A stretch of 64,000 nucleotides of DNA, from NCBI GenBank assembly GCA_031553495.1, contig JAVBLN010000056.1:42439-106438 (forward strand), given 5' to 3'. This DNA comes from Pinibacter sp031553495. GTDB lineage: Bacteria; Bacteroidota; Bacteroidia; Chitinophagales; Chitinophagaceae. The stretch's first letter is position 1; each line of letters begins with the position of its first letter. Made by a program: the position numbers and the translations under genes. The notes below the pieces were generated by a model, which was not told the DNA's origin, searched no databases, and saw nothing but the letters and a program-made list of their open reading frames with translations. Below, in pieces: positions 62,147 to 64,000 of this stretch.

Positions 62147-62211
62147 CTTTTGTAACTCCGGTTAAGCATTGTTGCGTCGCATTTCGTTCATCGGTAGTAA
62201 TACTATTGAGC
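62147..62211 (-). repeat. Dispersed direct-repeat element, type IIb
   Basis: 44-bp spacing, GCGACGC core and the AACGAAATGCGACGC spacer shared with the 2828 and 15584 copies. Confidence 0.85.
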
Positions 62212-62351
62212 GATGGTTTTTAGTTTTATCACATCATCATGCACATCATATTTCAATTACAAATTCTTCGGTATGTTTGCCGGATATGCCATTCACATTT
62301 CAAATATTTTAAGGAAGGCATTATACGATTGAAGACTATTAACTCTATAAA

Positions 62352-63440
62352 ATGAACGCGACATCTTTGAAGCTATCCGCCGATCTTCTGAAAACAAAAC
62401 AACATTACGAAATACTGGATGGTGTTAGAGGCGTGGCCGCCCTTGCAGTAGTGATCTTTCATTTTATGGAGATTGCTCAGCCCGATTTCTATAAATGTTT
62501 TATAGCGCACGCTTACTTGGCAGTTGACCTGTTTTTTTGTTTATCAGGCTTTGTAATTGCATATGCTTATGACAACAGGATTAAAAAAATTGGAGCCGCC
62601 GTTTTTTTAAAACTGCGCTTAATCCGTTTACATCCTTTAGTGATCATTGGATCCATAATTGGTCTTATAGCTTTCATCTTCGATCCGTACAGCAACCTGT
62701 TTCAGCAGTACACGGGCAAGATCATTCCTATGTTTATTGCATCCTGCCTGATGATTCCCTACCCTCTTGTGCCTGAACGCTATTTCAACCTGTTCCATCT
62801 TAATCCGCCTACATGGTCGTTGTTTTGGGAATATGTGATCAACATTGTGTATGTATTTTTCCTGGTAAAATTTAAAAACAAAATTCTTTGGATACTCGTA
62901 GCAATAGCCGCAGCAGCGCTTTTCTTTGCATCGTACCGGTTAAACAATCTTAGTATTGGTTGGGATGGCAAAACATTTTTCGGCGGATTTGCCCGCGTTT
63001 CATACTCTTTCTTAGCAGGCATGCTTCTTTATCGCTCCAATTGGATTATCAGGTCCAGCCTGGGTTTTCTGCCAATTGGCATCTTGTCTTTTCTTATTTT
63101 CCTGGTTCCCTTTTCTGACTACAATTGGTTTGTGGATCCGTTAATTGTGGTATTCTGTCTGCCGTTGATCGTTTCTCTTGGCGCCGGCGCCACCTTGCGG
63201 CCTGCCTTTCGTAAATTATGCCAATTCTCGGGCGAGATCTCCTACCCGCTTTATATGGTTCATTATCCATTCATCTGGATTTTCCTGAGTTATGTGGAAA
63301 AAGAAAAACCTACTATGAATCAAATGATCCCTATTATTATTACCGGCACCATTTTGTTGATTGCATTTGCTTATGCCATAATGGTATTAATAGATATACC
63401 GGTAAGAAAATATTTAAAGGGTCGTTTGTTGAAAAAATAA
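62352..63440 (+). CDS. OafA/YrhL-type membrane acyltransferase (acyltransferase_3)
   Basis: A 362-residue integral membrane protein with about ten hydrophobic segments. The family N-terminus ILDGVRGVAALAVVIFHF is present. R26 and H37 are the conserved Arg and putative catalytic His. AVDLFFCLSGFVIAY matches the second conserved block and LRLIRLHPL the third. ISYPLYMVHYPFIW is the usual late motif. Such enzymes transfer acetyl or other acyl groups to surface sugars or antibiotics. The acceptor is unknown, and no polysaccharide genes are adjacent. Confidence 0.92.
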   Translation: MNATSLKLSADLLKTKQHYEILDGVRGVAALAVVIFHFMEIAQPDFYKCFIAHAYLAVDLFFCLSGFVIAYAYDNRIKKIGAAVFLKLRLIRLHPLVIIGSIIGLIAFIFDPYSNLFQQYTGKIIPMFIASCLMIPYPLVPERYFNLFHLNPPTWSLFWEYVINIVYVFFLVKFKNKILWILVAIAAAALFFASYRLNNLSIGWDGKTFFGGFARVSYSFLAGMLLYRSNWIIRSSLGFLPIGILSFLIFLVPFSDYNWFVDPLIVVFCLPLIVSLGAGATLRPAFRKLCQFSGEISYPLYMVHYPFIWIFLSYVEKEKPTMNQMIPIIITGTILLIAFAYAIMVLIDIPVRKYLKGRLLKK

Positions 63441-63450
63441 AACAATTTGT

Positions 63451-63625
63451 TTAACCACAAAGAGGTCACAAGGTTAAGCTGAATGCTACCACTTTTTTCT
63501 CGCGGCGAGCGCAACGAAGCAGCGGCGCGGCGAACCTTTCTTCTGCTACTGCCAATAGTATAACCAGAGAATGGTTGTAATTCAGGCATCATTGTGTGCC
63601 TTGTGCTTCCCTTCCTGTTTTGTGC
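63451..63625. repeat. Degenerate AACCACAAGG-type element with inserted GC-rich tract
   Basis: TTAACCACAAAG at the left and GTGTGCCTTGTGC at 63593 are worn ends of the element at 20084. The interior carries TCGCGGCGAGCGCAACGAAG-like GC-rich sequence unlike its surroundings. Confidence 0.55.
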
Positions 63626-63689
63626 GGTGCTCTAAAAATGAGCTAAAAAATCCTCTGTAACCCTTGTCAATACAGAGTTTTCATTATTT

Positions 63690-64000
63690 CTATGGGTGTC
63701 CCTGTTGAATTTGAGCGGCTTTATTAAATGGGGAGAGTTTTTCCGTATAATGACAATTAGAGGAAAGCCAACATAAAAATAGATTACGAGAAGTATAATG
63801 ACAATGCCAAATGGGATGGGTTGAAGGGGTATATCCTCAACATTACGTGGCCTAAAGAGATAATGATTGATAAATACAATCAATTATGGTTAATCGAAAA
63901 GGCTTTAGGATATCTAAATCAGATTTGCAAATCGACCGATTTACTATCATCTTAAAAAACGTATAGAAGCTCATATTTTTATTGCTTTTGTTGCCAGTAA
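63690..64000 (+). pseudogene. Decayed IS transposase C-terminal fragment (IS1634-like), runs off window
   Basis: From about 63773 the plus strand reads DYEKYNDNAKWDGLKGYILN then IDKYNQLWLIEKA. Across frameshifts near 63904 and 63938 it continues FRISKSDLQI and PIYYHLKKRIEAHIFIAFVA. These are the closing motifs of IS4/IS1634-type DDE transposases (the Y-(2)-R-(3)-E-(6)-K region). At least two frameshifts and upstream stops break the frame, so it is non-functional. The left boundary is blurred, and I see no terminal inverted repeat. The minus-strand 83-codon frame over the same bases is a shadow. Confidence 0.72.

Larger units (their letters stand above)
61578..62351. other. Divergent gap with an element pair
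   Basis: The 300 bp nearest the PKD gene include paired CAGGTTTTC direct repeats (61606-61629) and no other feature. GACCTCTGACCTCTCTACTG tracts (about 61940) lead into the elements at 61975-62037 and 62147-62211. No gene is seen; a 73-codon minus-strand frame at 61593 has no recognisable content. Confidence 0.65.

Noticed and set aside
2828..62211. The dispersed elements as intrinsic terminators
   Set aside because: They carry an A-run on one side, but no strong stem immediately precedes a T-run in either orientation, and they occur upstream as often as downstream of genes.

Overview
The window looks like chromosomal DNA from a member of the Bacteroidota, most likely the Chitinophagaceae. 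The evidence is two SusC/SusD pairs behind an ECF sigma factor and a FecR-type anti-sigma factor, a giant PKD-repeat protein with a type IX secretion C-terminal domain, Bacteroidota-type RpoB and YebC, a fused E1 alpha/beta dehydrogenase, and TAnnTTTG promoter motifs. The genus assignment is inference. I found no tRNA, rRNA, CRISPR array or prophage.

Layout. 1-2282: C-terminally incomplete secreted M43-type metalloprotease. 3.5-10.8 kb: amino acid permease, YebC, a DCC thiol-oxidoreductase, an RlmI-like rRNA methyltransferase and a GH78-type rhamnosidase. 11.4-15.2 kb: rpoB, standing alone without rpoC or rplJL. 16.6-20.0 kb: fused branched-chain 2-oxoacid dehydrogenase E1 and two DUF1573 proteins. 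20.3-41.9 kb, all on the minus strand: a polysaccharide utilization locus. In transcription order it holds sigma factor, FecR, STN-type SusC, SusD, a second short SusC, a second SusD, a PKD lipoprotein, two GH30 enzymes, a GH55-like double beta-helix protein fused to an SMP-30-like propeller, and a GH5 with a CBM6-like tail. The enzyme set fits mixed beta-1,3/beta-1,6-glucan, such as fungal cell wall; this is inference. 42.1-55.2 kb: grpE-dnaJ, a VWA protein, hpt, a glucosaminidase/LysM protein with an O-methyltransferase, a sodium-solute symporter, a LOG protein, an outer-membrane barrel, a GlcD-type oxidase and an FKBP lipoprotein. 55.7-63.4 kb: a 1945-residue PKD adhesin and a membrane acyltransferase. 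The right edge carries a decayed transposase.

The most unusual content lies between the genes. Twenty-two copies of a compact element, about 63 bp long, lie only in intergenic DNA, roughly one every 3 kb and eleven in each orientation. Each copy is built from two imperfect 21-bp direct repeats around a 21- to 23-bp spacer with a short palindrome. Two subtypes differ by paired, compensatory changes in the palindrome (GTGACAC or GCGACGC) and by repeat-to-repeat spacing (42 bp versus 43-44 bp). The copies are woven together with four other repeat modules: a CCCTTCTCC palindrome module, a double-hairpin module, tandem AACTCAT/TTGAAAA tracts and an AACCACAAGG inverted repeat. These mosaics fill most of the long gaps. 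They separate the sigma factor from its FecR partner and flank the isolated rpoB gene. Most very short ORFs in these gaps are translations of the repeats and were not called as genes.
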